The notes below the pieces were generated by a model, which saw nothing but the letters and a program-made list of their open reading frames with translations, did not search any database and was not told where the DNA came from. Of a stretch of 34,042 nt of DNA, positions 8,007-17,400 are shown piece after piece. This stretch comes from CAG-882 sp050874385 (GTDB lineage Bacteria; Bacillota; Clostridia; Lachnospirales; Lachnospiraceae): assembly GCA_050874385.1 (NCBI GenBank), contig JBNMKO010000026.1:1-34042 (forward strand), given 5' to 3'. Within the stretch, counting starts at the first letter, position 1. Each line of letters starts with the position of its first letter. A program made the position numbers and the translations under genes.

Positions 8007-8035
8007 TTGACAATGTAGTCATGACGTAGTATTTT
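8007..8035 (+). promoter_or_regulatory. Promoter upstream of the opp operon
   Basis: TTGACA (8007-8012) and TATTTT (8030-8035) with a 17-base spacer. The spacer contains the 8-base palindrome GTCATGAC (8018-8025), a possible operator. It is about 210 bases before oppB. Confidence 0.55.
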
Positions 8036-8094
8036 ATAAAAAAACAAAATGAAGTCAGGTCATTTATCATATTTTATTAAGTTTGGTGCAATGG

Positions 8095-8123
8095 GGTACT
8101 GATTAATATCGGTGCCTTTTTTT
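8095..8123 (+). terminator. Terminator hairpin in the opp leader (possible attenuator)
   Basis: Arms GGTACTGAT (8095-8103) and ATCGGTGCC (8108-8116) form a 9-bp stem with two G-T pairs and loop TAAT, followed by seven T residues. It lies about 55 bases after the start site expected from the promoter at 8007-8035 and 119 bases before oppB. It either ends a short RNA or attenuates opp transcription. No T-box or known riboswitch core is visible. Confidence 0.65.
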
Positions 8124-8138
8124 ACAAAAATCTTGCTT

Positions 8139-8177
8139 TACCATGATAAAGTTATGACATGGTATTATTTTACCATG
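8139..8177 (+). promoter_or_regulatory. Three alternating TACCATG half-sites before oppB
   Basis: TACCATG at 8139-8145, its reverse complement CATGGTA at 8158-8164, and TACCATG again at 8171-8177. The middle copy can pair with either neighbour. They may be a repressor operator or mutually exclusive RNA hairpins. A further small dyad TGTTC/GAACA lies just downstream. Confidence 0.45.
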
Positions 8178-8241
8178 TTAGCTGTTCATTAGTAGAACAT
8201 GATAAATAATCCCGATTTCAGATTAACAGGAGTGATACAAA

Positions 8242-9153
8242 GTGGCAAAGTACATAATTAAGAGAATTTTATTGGCAATCGTTTCAATCATCATTGTAAG
8301 TGCGATATCGTTCTTTGCAATGAACCTTATCCCGGGCGGTCCCTTTAATAAGGAAAAGGCAGGCTCCCCGGCAATACAGAAGGTCTTGGAGGAGAGATAC
8401 AATCTCGACAAACCTGTCGGTCAGCAGTACCTGATATATATGAATAAACTGCTCCACGGCGACTGGGGCGTATCACTCAAGAACGGACGTGATATCTGGA
8501 CAGATATGTGGTCAAAGTTTCAGGTATCCGCAAAGCTCGGCGGTACAGCCGCGATAGTTGCGATAATACTTGGCATAGTACTTGGAAGCATAGCAGGTCT
8601 TACAAGAAACAGATGGCCTGACAGACTTATCGTATTCTTCACAACGCTCGGAACTGCAATCCCGTCGTTCGTGCTCGCATCGCTTTTACTCCTTGTGTTC
8701 TGTTTAAAGCTTGCGTGGTTTCCTGTATGGTCGTCAAGCTCACATAATTATGTGCTCCCGGTTATCGCCCTTGCGATATATCCGATGGCTTACATAACAA
8801 GACTTACAAAGACAAGTATGCTCGATGCACTCAATCAGGATTACATACGAACAGCCAAGGCAAAGGGTGTTGCGCAGTACAAGATAATATTTAAACATGC
8901 GCTGAGAAATGCACTTATTCCGGTTATAACATACGTTGGACCTATGGTTGCATACATTCTCACAGGTTCAATGGTTGTCGAAAATATTTTCACAATCGGC
9001 GGTCTTGGTTCATCATTTGTTACCAGCATAACGAACCGTGACTACACAACAATCATGGCTACGACAATTTTCCTTGCGATACTCATGGTTGTCGCTAACC
9101 TACTGACAGATATTGCTTATAAGCTTATCGACCCTAGAATTACGCTTGATTAA
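8242..9153 (+). CDS. oppB: Oligopeptide ABC transporter permease OppB
   Basis: A 303-residue inner-membrane subunit of a peptide importer with six predicted membrane helices. The EAA-type cytoplasmic loop that docks on the ATPases begins near residue 198 (QDYIRTAKAKG, then HALRNALIPV). The N-terminal MNLIPGGPF segment and the end LIDPRI are typical of OppB/DppB. The start is GTG with AGGAG about nine bases upstream. It is the first gene of oppBCDF-A, all on the plus strand with tight spacing. The upstream region is long and structured, so the operon is probably regulated. Confidence 0.93.
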   Translation: MAKYIIKRILLAIVSIIIVSAISFFAMNLIPGGPFNKEKAGSPAIQKVLEERYNLDKPVGQQYLIYMNKLLHGDWGVSLKNGRDIWTDMWSKFQVSAKLGGTAAIVAIILGIVLGSIAGLTRNRWPDRLIVFFTTLGTAIPSFVLASLLLLVFCLKLAWFPVWSSSSHNYVLPVIALAIYPMAYITRLTKTSMLDALNQDYIRTAKAKGVAQYKIIFKHALRNALIPVITYVGPMVAYILTGSMVVENIFTIGGLGSSFVTSITNRDYTTIMATTIFLAILMVVANLLTDIAYKLIDPRITLD

Positions 9154-9167
9154 TGGAGGATTTAACA

Positions 9168-10265
9168 ATGAAAGCTAATGCTGATAACACAAACAAATTA
9201 AAAAGGCACTTTCTCTCCGCGCAGGTGGATTTGTCAAAATTCTCTCAGGCAGATTTTGAGCCGGCTACAGCGGACGAAAAGAGACAGCAGGACGTGATGG
9301 GCGAGTCCACAACCTTCTTTAAGGATGGCATGAGAAGATTAAAAAAGAACCCTCTCGCCATGGGAAGTATCGTGGTCTTAACCCTTATAATACTCACAAT
9401 AATAATAGCACCTCATATCGTTCCATACAGATATGACCAGATTATAACAGTCAACGGAAAACGTGATAAGTCCGCCGCCAACATGGGATTTTTCGAGTAT
9501 TCCAAGCTTGAACAGCAATATATGGAGCAGACGGGTGTCAAGCTCTTCCCTCATATATTCGGAACGGACAGCTTAGGACGTGATTATTTTATTCGTGTAA
9601 TCTACGGAACAAGAGTAAGCCTTTCAATCGGTATAGTCGCATCAATCATGGTTCTCATCATCGGACTTTTGTACGGCGCTATATCAGGCTATTGTGGCGG
9701 TGTAGTCGACCTTATAATGATGCGTATCGTTGATATCATCTACTCGCTGCCCGATATGCTTCTTATCATACTTATATCGGTAGTGCTCGACGGCGTGCTC
9801 TCAAATGCACTCGTCGGAACAATTTTTTCAAAGCTCGGCTCTAACATGATTTCAATGTTCATCGTATTTGCTCTCCTCTACTGGGTGAGCATGGCGAGAC
9901 TTATAAGAGGTCAGGTGCTCTCGATAAAGAACAACGAGTACGTTCTCGCAGCTAAGTGTATCGGAACACCTAACCATAAGATAATAAAGAAGCACATAAT
10001 TCCGAACTGTCTGTCGGTAATCATCATCACCACGGCCCTTCAGATTCCAAGTGCCATTTTCACGGAGAGCTACTTAAGTTTCCTCGGACTTGGCGTAAGT
10101 GCTCCTCTTTCATCCCTCGGCTCACTTGCCAACGCAGCGCGCTCAGGTATGCAGTCATATCCTTCAAAGCTTGTAATTCCTGCCGTTGCGATATGTCTTA
10201 TAGTGCTCGCACTCAACCTGTTAGGCGATGGTCTTAGAGACGCATTCGATTCAAAATTAAAGTAA
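9168..10265 (+). CDS. oppC: Oligopeptide ABC transporter permease OppC
   Basis: The second permease, pairing with OppB to form the channel. It has the OppC-type N-terminal cytoplasmic extension, a first helix at about residues 68-90, an extracellular insert of about 50 residues, and the EAA loop near 254 (NEYVLAAKCIG), ending in the family's FLGLGVSAP and LGDGLRDAFD segments. An ATG at 9153 overlaps the oppB stop, but I prefer the ATG at 9168, which gives 365 residues and has GGAGG eight bases upstream. Confidence 0.92.
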   Translation: MKANADNTNKLKRHFLSAQVDLSKFSQADFEPATADEKRQQDVMGESTTFFKDGMRRLKKNPLAMGSIVVLTLIILTIIIAPHIVPYRYDQIITVNGKRDKSAANMGFFEYSKLEQQYMEQTGVKLFPHIFGTDSLGRDYFIRVIYGTRVSLSIGIVASIMVLIIGLLYGAISGYCGGVVDLIMMRIVDIIYSLPDMLLIILISVVLDGVLSNALVGTIFSKLGSNMISMFIVFALLYWVSMARLIRGQVLSIKNNEYVLAAKCIGTPNHKIIKKHIIPNCLSVIIITTALQIPSAIFTESYLSFLGLGVSAPLSSLGSLANAARSGMQSYPSKLVIPAVAICLIVLALNLLGDGLRDAFDSKLK

Positions 10266-10277
10266 GGAGTAATTGCC

Positions 10278-11291
10278 ATGAGTGAGGAAAATAAATACAT
10301 ATTGGAAGTAAATGACCTTCATACAAGCTTCTTTACGGATGCCGGTGAAGTGTGTGCGGTAAATGGTATCTCCTTCAACCTTGAGCCTGGAAAGACTCTC
10401 GGTATCGTTGGCGAGTCAGGTTCAGGAAAATCCGTCACAGCATACTCGATTATGCAGATACTCGCCTCCACGGGAAGAATTACCGGAGGTCAGGTAAACT
10501 ATAAAGGTGAGGACATCACCAAATGGAGCAAAAAACAGATGCAGAGCTTCCGCGGCTCCAAGTGCTCCATAATCTTTCAGGACCCTATGACAAGCTTAAA
10601 CCCTGTATACACAGTCGGCAACCAGCTTATGGAAGCCATCAGACTTCACACTAACAAGAACAAAAAGGAAGCCAAGGAACGCGCAATAGAGATGCTCAGA
10701 CTTGTAGGCGTCAATGAGCCTGAAAGCCGTGTAAAACAGTATCCGCATGAGCTGTCCGGCGGTATGAGACAGCGTGTAATGATTGCCATGGCTCTCGCAT
10801 GCGAGCCCGATATACTTATCGCGGATGAGCCTACAACTGCTCTCGATGTGACAATTCAGGCACAAATACTTGAGCTTATGCAGGATTTGCAGAAAAAGCT
10901 CGGAATGGCAATCATCATGGTGACACATGACCTCGGAGTAATCGCGAGCATGTGCGACGAGATTTTGGTAATGTACGGCGGACGTGTATGTGAGCGCGGA
11001 AGTGCCGATGACATTTTCTACAGACCGGCTCATGAGTACACAAAAGGACTTCTCCGCTCCATTCCAAAGGCGGACAACATGAACGAGAAGCTTGTTCCAA
11101 TCGGCGGAACGCCAATCAACCTTCTCAACATGCCAAAGGGCTGTGCTTTCTGTCCAAGATGTGACAGAGCCCTAAAGATATGTCTCAGCCAGAAGCCGGA
11201 GGAATACAGAATAAGTGATTCCCATCTTGCCGCATGCTGGATGAATGTCAAGGATTTATACGAAGCCGGAGGTGAAGGCAAGGATGAGTAA
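10278..11291 (+). CDS. oppD: Oligopeptide ABC transporter ATPase OppD
   Basis: One of the two nucleotide-binding subunits, 337 residues. Walker A GESGSGKS is near residue 45, the signature LSGGMRQR near 159, and Walker B ILIADEP near 178, followed by the His switch of MVTHDLG. The C-terminal extension carries the conserved cysteines of oligopeptide ATPases (CAFCPRC, then later Cys residues), which in related proteins bind an iron-sulfur cluster. ATG with AAGGAG eight bases upstream. The end overlaps oppF by eight bases. Confidence 0.95.
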   Translation: MSEENKYILEVNDLHTSFFTDAGEVCAVNGISFNLEPGKTLGIVGESGSGKSVTAYSIMQILASTGRITGGQVNYKGEDITKWSKKQMQSFRGSKCSIIFQDPMTSLNPVYTVGNQLMEAIRLHTNKNKKEAKERAIEMLRLVGVNEPESRVKQYPHELSGGMRQRVMIAMALACEPDILIADEPTTALDVTIQAQILELMQDLQKKLGMAIIMVTHDLGVIASMCDEILVMYGGRVCERGSADDIFYRPAHEYTKGLLRSIPKADNMNEKLVPIGGTPINLLNMPKGCAFCPRCDRALKICLSQKPEEYRISDSHLAACWMNVKDLYEAGGEGKDE

Positions 11292-12342
11292 CAATAACAA
11301 TGTAAAAAAAGATGAATACCTTCTCACAGTTGAACATTTAAAGCAGTACTTCCCTGTCAAGAAGGGTTTTAAAAAAATTCCGTTAAAGGCAGTCGATGAC
11401 ATATCATTTGCGATAAAGCCGGGCGAGACACTTGGTCTTGTAGGTGAGTCCGGCTGCGGAAAGACCACTGTAGGACGTACACTTCTTCGTCTCTACCAGC
11501 CTACCGCCGGACGCATAGTTTTTGACGGCGATGTCCTTTTTGACAGCGGTGAGGAATACGACGATAACGGCAAGATGATTGTCGGGGCGGACGGAAAGCC
11601 TGTACGCCACAAAAAAATAGATGTCGACATGCAGCCGTACAGAAGCCAAATGCAGATGGTTTTCCAGGACCCCTACTCCTCCTTAAACCCTCGTATGACG
11701 GTTGAGGATATCATCGGCGAGCCTCTCGATGTGCACAAGCTCTACAGCAGCAAGGCTGAACGCCGTGACAAGATTTTAAGTCTCATGGAGACTGTAGGAC
11801 TAAATGCCGAACATGCAGCGCGCTACGCACATGAGTTCTCAGGCGGTCAGAGACAGCGTATCGGTATCGCAAGGGCACTCGCGGTAAACCCTAAGTTCAT
11901 CGTATGTGATGAGCCTGTATCTGCTCTTGATGTGTCCATTCAGGCACAGGTTGTAAACATGTTTGAGGAATTGCAGGATAAGCTCGGCGTGGCATATCTT
12001 TTCATCGCCCACGACCTGCTTGTCGTACATCATATATCGGACAGAATTGCTGTTATGTACCTTGGCAAAATGATGGAGATTGCGGATGCGGATGAATTAA
12101 ACGAAAATCCAATCCACCCGTACACATTAAGCCTTCTCTCGGCGGTTCCTATTCCTGACCCCGAGACGGCAAGAAACAGCCACCGTATCGTGCTAGAGGG
12201 TGATGTTCCTTCCCCACTCCACATGCCTACAGGCTGTCCGTTCAGAACAAGATGCAAATATGCCACAGAACAGTGTGCCAACGAGATGCCGCCTTTAAAA
12301 GACCGCGGCAACGGTCATGCAGTCGCATGTTGGAATAAATAA
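11284..12342 (+). CDS. oppF: Oligopeptide ABC transporter ATPase OppF
   Basis: The second nucleotide-binding subunit, 352 residues from the chosen ATG, which overlaps the end of oppD and has GGAGG upstream; an in-frame start at 11245 lies inside oppD and is less likely. Walker A GESGCGKT is near residue 54, the signature FSGGQRQR near 185, Walker B FIVCDEP near 205 and the His switch in IAHDLL. A short insert between Walker A and the Q-loop (DVLFDSGEEYDDNGK) is longer than in enterobacterial OppF. The C-terminal Cys motif CPFRTRC is present. It works with OppD as a heterodimer. Confidence 0.95.
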   Translation: MSNNNNVKKDEYLLTVEHLKQYFPVKKGFKKIPLKAVDDISFAIKPGETLGLVGESGCGKTTVGRTLLRLYQPTAGRIVFDGDVLFDSGEEYDDNGKMIVGADGKPVRHKKIDVDMQPYRSQMQMVFQDPYSSLNPRMTVEDIIGEPLDVHKLYSSKAERRDKILSLMETVGLNAEHAARYAHEFSGGQRQRIGIARALAVNPKFIVCDEPVSALDVSIQAQVVNMFEELQDKLGVAYLFIAHDLLVVHHISDRIAVMYLGKMMEIADADELNENPIHPYTLSLLSAVPIPDPETARNSHRIVLEGDVPSPLHMPTGCPFRTRCKYATEQCANEMPPLKDRGNGHAVACWNK

Positions 12343-12427
12343 TACCTATTTTTGTACTAAAACACTTAAATTTTTATGCACTAATTACATACCCTTTATG
12401 TATATATGGTGCTATTATTCATTATGG

Positions 12428-12449
12428 TTTCCACCCGCAAGGGTTGAAA
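12428..12449 (+). promoter_or_regulatory. Hairpin between oppF and oppA
   Basis: TTTCCACCC, loop GCAA, GGGTTGAAA: a 9-bp stem with one mismatch and a GNRA-type tetraloop, with no U-run behind it. It lies 33 bases before the oppA start. Such intercistronic hairpins can protect the 3' end of the upstream messenger, or mark a processing site that gives more binding protein than transporter. That role is inference. Confidence 0.4.
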
Positions 12450-12482
12450 TAAATCTTTATATAATTTCTAGGAGGGAAAATT

Positions 12483-14273
12483 ATGAAGAAGAATTTTGGC
12501 AAGAAGGTCGGTGCATGCGCACTTGCGGCAAGCATGGTTCTTTCCATGACAGCCTGCAGCAGCAGTACACCAAGCAGCACTGACACCACAACAACAGTAG
12601 GAAGCTCTGAGTCATCCGCTTCAACAGAGACAACTACAGAAAGCACAACTACAGAAGGCGCAACAAAGGACACATCCGCCTCTGTCGACACAGGAAGTGC
12701 TGCACCTGAATGGTCAGCTTACGATGCTCTTGTCGACCAAATCCGTACAACCACAGATTTTGCAGCCCGTGTTGACCTCATGCATCAGGCAGAGGATATG
12801 CTTATGGACACATGGGCAGTAATTCCTCTCTATTACTACAATGATGTATATCTTCAGAACGCTGACGTTGATGGTATCTTCTCAACAGTATTCGGCATGA
12901 AGTTCTTCATGTTCGCAACCAACGAGAGCGACCCTGGCAACTTAAAGATTAACATCGCTTCCGAGCCTGATTACCTTGACCCGGCTCTCACAAGCTCTGT
13001 TGACGGCGGCTGTCTTGCAGTCAACACATTTGCCGGTCTTAACACATACAACTCTGAGGGAAAGCTTGTTCCTGCTGTAGCTGAGAGCTATGATGTATCA
13101 GAAGACGGCACAGAGTACACATTCCATTTGAGAGAGTCCAAGTGGAGCAACGGCGAGGAGCTCACAGCAAACGATTTCGTATACAGCTGGAACAGAGTAA
13201 TCGCTGACGAGACAACAGCAGACTACAGCTACCTCTTTGATGTGATTGACCGCAACGACGACGGTTCACTCGCAGTTGAGGCAACTGACGATTACACACT
13301 CACAGTTAAGCTTGTAGCTCCATGTGCATATTTTATCGATTTAACAGCATTCCCTACATTCTACCCTGTATATCAGGCAGATGTTGAGGCAGCTAACCCG
13401 GACGGAACAAATCCTGGTGCTTGGGCTCAGGAGGCCGGCTTCGTATCTAACGGTGCTTTCACACTCCAGACATGGAACCACAACGAGAGCATGGTTTATG
13501 TAAAGAACGACAACTACTATGATGCAGACAACGTAACAATGGACACACTTGAGTTCATGCTTTCAGATGACGATACAGCCATCTACGCAGCATACAACAG
13601 CGGTGACCTTGATTTCGCAGATACAGTTCCTAACGATGAAATCCAGTCACTCCTTGACAATCCTGAGTTCCACATCGTTGACAACCTTGGTACATACTAT
13701 GTTGGTTTCAATGTAAACTCTGACATGTTCGCAGGCAAGACAGTTCAGCAGGCAGCAGATATGCGTCATGCAATCAGCTTGCTCATTGACCGTCAGTACA
13801 TCGTAGACACAGTTGGTCAGACAGGTCAGCAGCTTGCAGATGCATTCGTTCCACTTGGAATGGCAGACGGCAACGGCGGCGAGTTCCACAACAAGTCCTA
13901 CTATGATGCAGCATCAACAGGTGCAGACATGGTTGAGGAAGCTAAGTCTCTTCTTGAGGGCGCAGGCTACACATTCACAGACAACGGCGATGGCTCTTAC
14001 GCAATCAGCCCTGCTCTTGGATTTGAGTACCTTACAAACACATCAACAGGACACGTTGCAGTCGCTGAGTCAATTCAGGCAGACCTTTCACTCCTCGGCA
14101 TTGAGGTTACAATCAAGCAGGAAGACTGGAACGTATTCCTTGCAGACCGTAAGTCAGGTAACTTCTCCGGTATGTGCCGTGAAGGTTGGTTAGCAGATTA
14201 CAACGACCCTATCAACATGCTTGAGATTTTCACATCCGACTCAGGTAACAATGATATGCAGCTTGGAAAGTAA
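12483..14273 (+). CDS. oppA: Peptide-binding lipoprotein OppA, apparently circularly permuted
   Basis: The extracellular peptide-binding lipoprotein of the Opp importer, 596 residues. Lipoprotein signal at 1-25 with lipobox SMTAC (Cys25), then a Ser/Thr-rich spacer to about 73. Residues about 74-148 (EWSAYDALVDQ, RVDLMHQAEDMLM, VIPLYYYNDVYLQ) match the segment that normally ends SBP_bac_5 proteins. Only after it comes the usual start of the mature domain (LKINIASEPDYLDPALTSSV, from about 153). The protein then stops at GWLADYNDPINML plus about 15 residues, exactly before the point where the displaced segment would normally follow. I see no frameshift and no leftover coding after the stop. Ribosome site AGGAGG eight bases before ATG. 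Codon use looks optimised, consistent with high expression. Confidence 0.9.
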   Translation: MKKNFGKKVGACALAASMVLSMTACSSSTPSSTDTTTTVGSSESSASTETTTESTTTEGATKDTSASVDTGSAAPEWSAYDALVDQIRTTTDFAARVDLMHQAEDMLMDTWAVIPLYYYNDVYLQNADVDGIFSTVFGMKFFMFATNESDPGNLKINIASEPDYLDPALTSSVDGGCLAVNTFAGLNTYNSEGKLVPAVAESYDVSEDGTEYTFHLRESKWSNGEELTANDFVYSWNRVIADETTADYSYLFDVIDRNDDGSLAVEATDDYTLTVKLVAPCAYFIDLTAFPTFYPVYQADVEAANPDGTNPGAWAQEAGFVSNGAFTLQTWNHNESMVYVKNDNYYDADNVTMDTLEFMLSDDDTAIYAAYNSGDLDFADTVPNDEIQSLLDNPEFHIVDNLGTYYVGFNVNSDMFAGKTVQQAADMRHAISLLIDRQYIVDTVGQTGQQLADAFVPLGMADGNGGEFHNKSYYDAASTGADMVEEAKSLLEGAGYTFTDNGDGSYAISPALGFEYLTNTSTGHVAVAESIQADLSLLGIEVTIKQEDWNVFLADRKSGNFSGMCREGWLADYNDPINMLEIFTSDSGNNDMQLGK

Positions 14274-14309
14274 TTTCCTTTTGATTTCAAACACGGACGT
14301 TAAATAAAG

Positions 14310-14373
14310 CATCCCATTATCATAAGCTAAAACGTACACAACATTTCGTTAAACGCTTATTGATAATGGGATG
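14310..14373. terminator. Bidirectional terminator between oppA and the PFOR gene
   Basis: CATCCCATTATCATAAGC (14310-14327) pairs with 14355-14373 over 18 bp with a one-base bulge, around a 27-base loop. It sits between two convergent genes. The T-tracts are weak on both sides (TTTCATT on plus, CTTTATTT on minus). Confidence 0.7.
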
Positions 14374-14400
14374 TTTCATTATAAATGGTATTCTCTTAAT

Positions 14401-17400
14401 TTATCTCTGCCTGTATCTTATTTCTCCCCCAAGAAATTCTTCATAAGGAATGGTTGGCGGCTTGCTGTCCATTATTAGCGGCTCTTTTCCCTGCTCCTTT
14501 AATACAGGATTGTAGCGGAAAAGTTCCCAATAACCCGCTGCCACGGCTTTCTTCTCCTCCGCCTGTGAGCTTCCCATTCCGGCTTTTATTCCGTGGGCAA
14601 TGCAAGTGCAGTAGGCTATAATAAGCGATGGTCCATCATAATTTTCCGCCTCGGTAAATGCCTTGACTGTCTGCTCGTAGTCTGCTCCCATGGCTACCTG
14701 AGCGACATAGACATTCTCGTATGTCATCGCGATGGCGGCAAGCTTCTTCTTAGGAGTTCGTTTTCCGTCGGATGCAAAGCGGGCATACGCTCCCTTTGGT
14801 GTCGCCTTTGATGCCTGACCGCCCGTGTTAGAGTACACTTCTGTATCAAATACGAGAATGTTAATATTTGCTCCGCTCGCAAGTATATGGTCTAAACCGC
14901 CGTAGCCGATATCGTAAGCCCAGCCGTCACCTCCGAATATCCAGACGGATTTCTTTTTGGATTTTGTGTCTGGTTTCTCACTTGGTTTATCATCAAATTT
15001 ACCTGTTTGTCCACCGTGGCTGTTTTCTTTCACCTGCTCCGCAAGATATATTCCGTACCCGAACTCCGCCGCATCCTCAAATAGAGAGTTGCTCCACGCT
15101 GGTCCTCTCCCGTCAGGGTATGCGCTGTACGCTGTTGACGGGGTTGAGTTCGCCCATATCGATGAACAGCCCGTGGCATTTGCTATATACATTCTCTCAC
15201 CAAAAAGCTGGGTTACAAGCTTCGCATACGGTGTCTCGCCACATCCCGCACATGCCCCCGAAAACTCCAAAAGCGGCTTCTTAAACTGGCTTCCTTTAAC
15301 CGTACCTACCCTGAATTTTTCAGATATCTCCGGCTTATCGGACAATGTCTGTGCATAGTCAAACTCCTCCTGATGCTTCTCCTTGTTGTACTCCAAAAGC
15401 GGCTTCATCTCAAGCGCCTTGTTGTCCCTCATTCCCGGACACACACCTGCACATGAGCCACAGCCCGTGCAGTCCCTCGCAGATACCACTATCGCAAAAT
15501 GCTTCCCCGGCATACCATTCATCGGAATACTTTCCATGTCATCCGGCGCGTTTTTTAACTCCTCCTCGTCCAAGACGGCGGGGCGTATAACGGCATGTGG
15601 GCATACATAAGAACAACGGTTGCACTGTATACAGTTCTCAGGAAGCCACTTCGGAAGCTCCACCGCAAAATCCCTCTTCTCGTGCGCGGATGTTCCCGAC
15701 GGCTGCCGCCCGTCAACATAGGGAAGAAATGCCGACACCGGAAGTTCATCACCCGTAAGTGCATTGACCTTCGACTGAATATTTTTTACATAGTCCATAA
15801 CACACTGTCTATCCTCAAACGCCGTTGACGGGCGCACACTTGGCTTGTCCGGACAGTCTTTCCACTCCTCTGGCACTTTTACATGCACCAGTCCCTCACC
15901 GCCCCGCTCTATAGCTTGGTAATTCATCTCCACTATCTTCTGCCCCTTCACCTCATATGAAGCCTTCGCGGCAGCCTTCATGTATTCAACCGCCTCGCCA
16001 TAGCTCATAAGCCCGTACTCCTGTGCATATTTGTCACACACAATCTTGAAGAAAGCCGACTGCAAAATCGTATTTATCTTGCCATTTATCCCAATCTCTT
16101 TTCCTATGCGGACAGCATTTATAATGTAGAAATCCAGCTCCTTTTGCGCAATGACATGCTTTAGTGTATCGGGAAGTTTTTTGTCGAGCTCGTCCTTCTC
16201 CCAGTCGCAATTTAGCAGAAAAACTCCGCCATGGTTTATATTTGACAACATATCATACTTTAGAATATAGCTCTTGTTGTGGCATGCCACAAAATCAGGG
16301 TGCTGCACAAGATATGCCGAGCGTATTTCTCCCCTGCCAAAGCGCAGATGCGACACTGTAACGCCGCCCGACTTTTTCGAGTCGTATGAGAAATATCCCT
16401 GAACCTGCAAATCTGTATTGTTTCCGATAATCTTTATGGAATTTTTGTTGGCTCCGATTGTGCCGTCGCCGCCAAGCCCCCAAAACATGCACTCAAGCGT
16501 GGATTTGTTGAGGTCGGGCAGCTCATCATGCCCCGTAAAACTCATAACACCCATCTTTGTGTTCAGTGAAAGTCCTGTAACGTCGTCATCTATTCCTATC
16601 GTGAACCTTTTTTTGTCGTGATTTGCATACACCGCCATAATCTGCTCAGGTGTGGTGTCCTTAGAGCTCAAGCCATAACGCCCTCCATACACGGAAACAT
16701 TCTCAAAACGGCTGCCCTTCAAGGCGGCTACCACATCGAGAAGCAGCGGCTCGCCGACACTTCCCGGCTCCTTTGTCCTGTCAAGAACCGTAATCTGCTC
16801 CACTGTGTCAGGTATGCAGCTAAGAAAATGCTCCACGGAAAACGGACGGTACAGATGAACTTTAATCACACCTACCTCCGCCTCCGCTTTTGTAATTCCG
16901 GCATGTGAATTTATAAAGTCGACGACCTCCTCTATCGTCTGCGTAACCGAGCCCATAGCAACAATCACATGTGTAGCGCGCTCACTTCCGTAGTAGTCAA
17001 AAAGCCCATACTTTGTCCCCAGCCTTTTGTTCACCTCGTCAAGATATCCACTCACAACCCCGACAAGCTGTTCGTAGTATCCGTTTGCCGCCTCGCGAGC
17101 CTGAAAAAAGATATCCGGGTTCTGCGCCGAGCCTGCCATAAAGGCATGTTCCGGGTCAAGCCCTCTCTGTCTGAAAGCATTTAACGCATCAATATCGAGC
17201 ATTTCCCTAAGTTCATCATAGTCCCAAAGCTTAATCTTTTTTACCTCGTGGGAAGTCCTAAATCCGTCAAAAAAATGTATGAACGGCACACGTCCCCTTA
17301 TCGCCGACAAATGAGCCACCGCCGACAAGTCCATGACCTCCTGCACACTCCCGCTCGCAAGCATAGCCACGCCCGACTGTCTGCACGCATACACGTCCGA

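Noticed and set aside
12483..14273. Frameshift or truncation as the explanation for the odd OppA order
   Set aside because: The frame is continuous, the displaced segment is intact and in frame behind a normal signal and linker, and the bases after the stop codon do not encode a second copy of the missing end.
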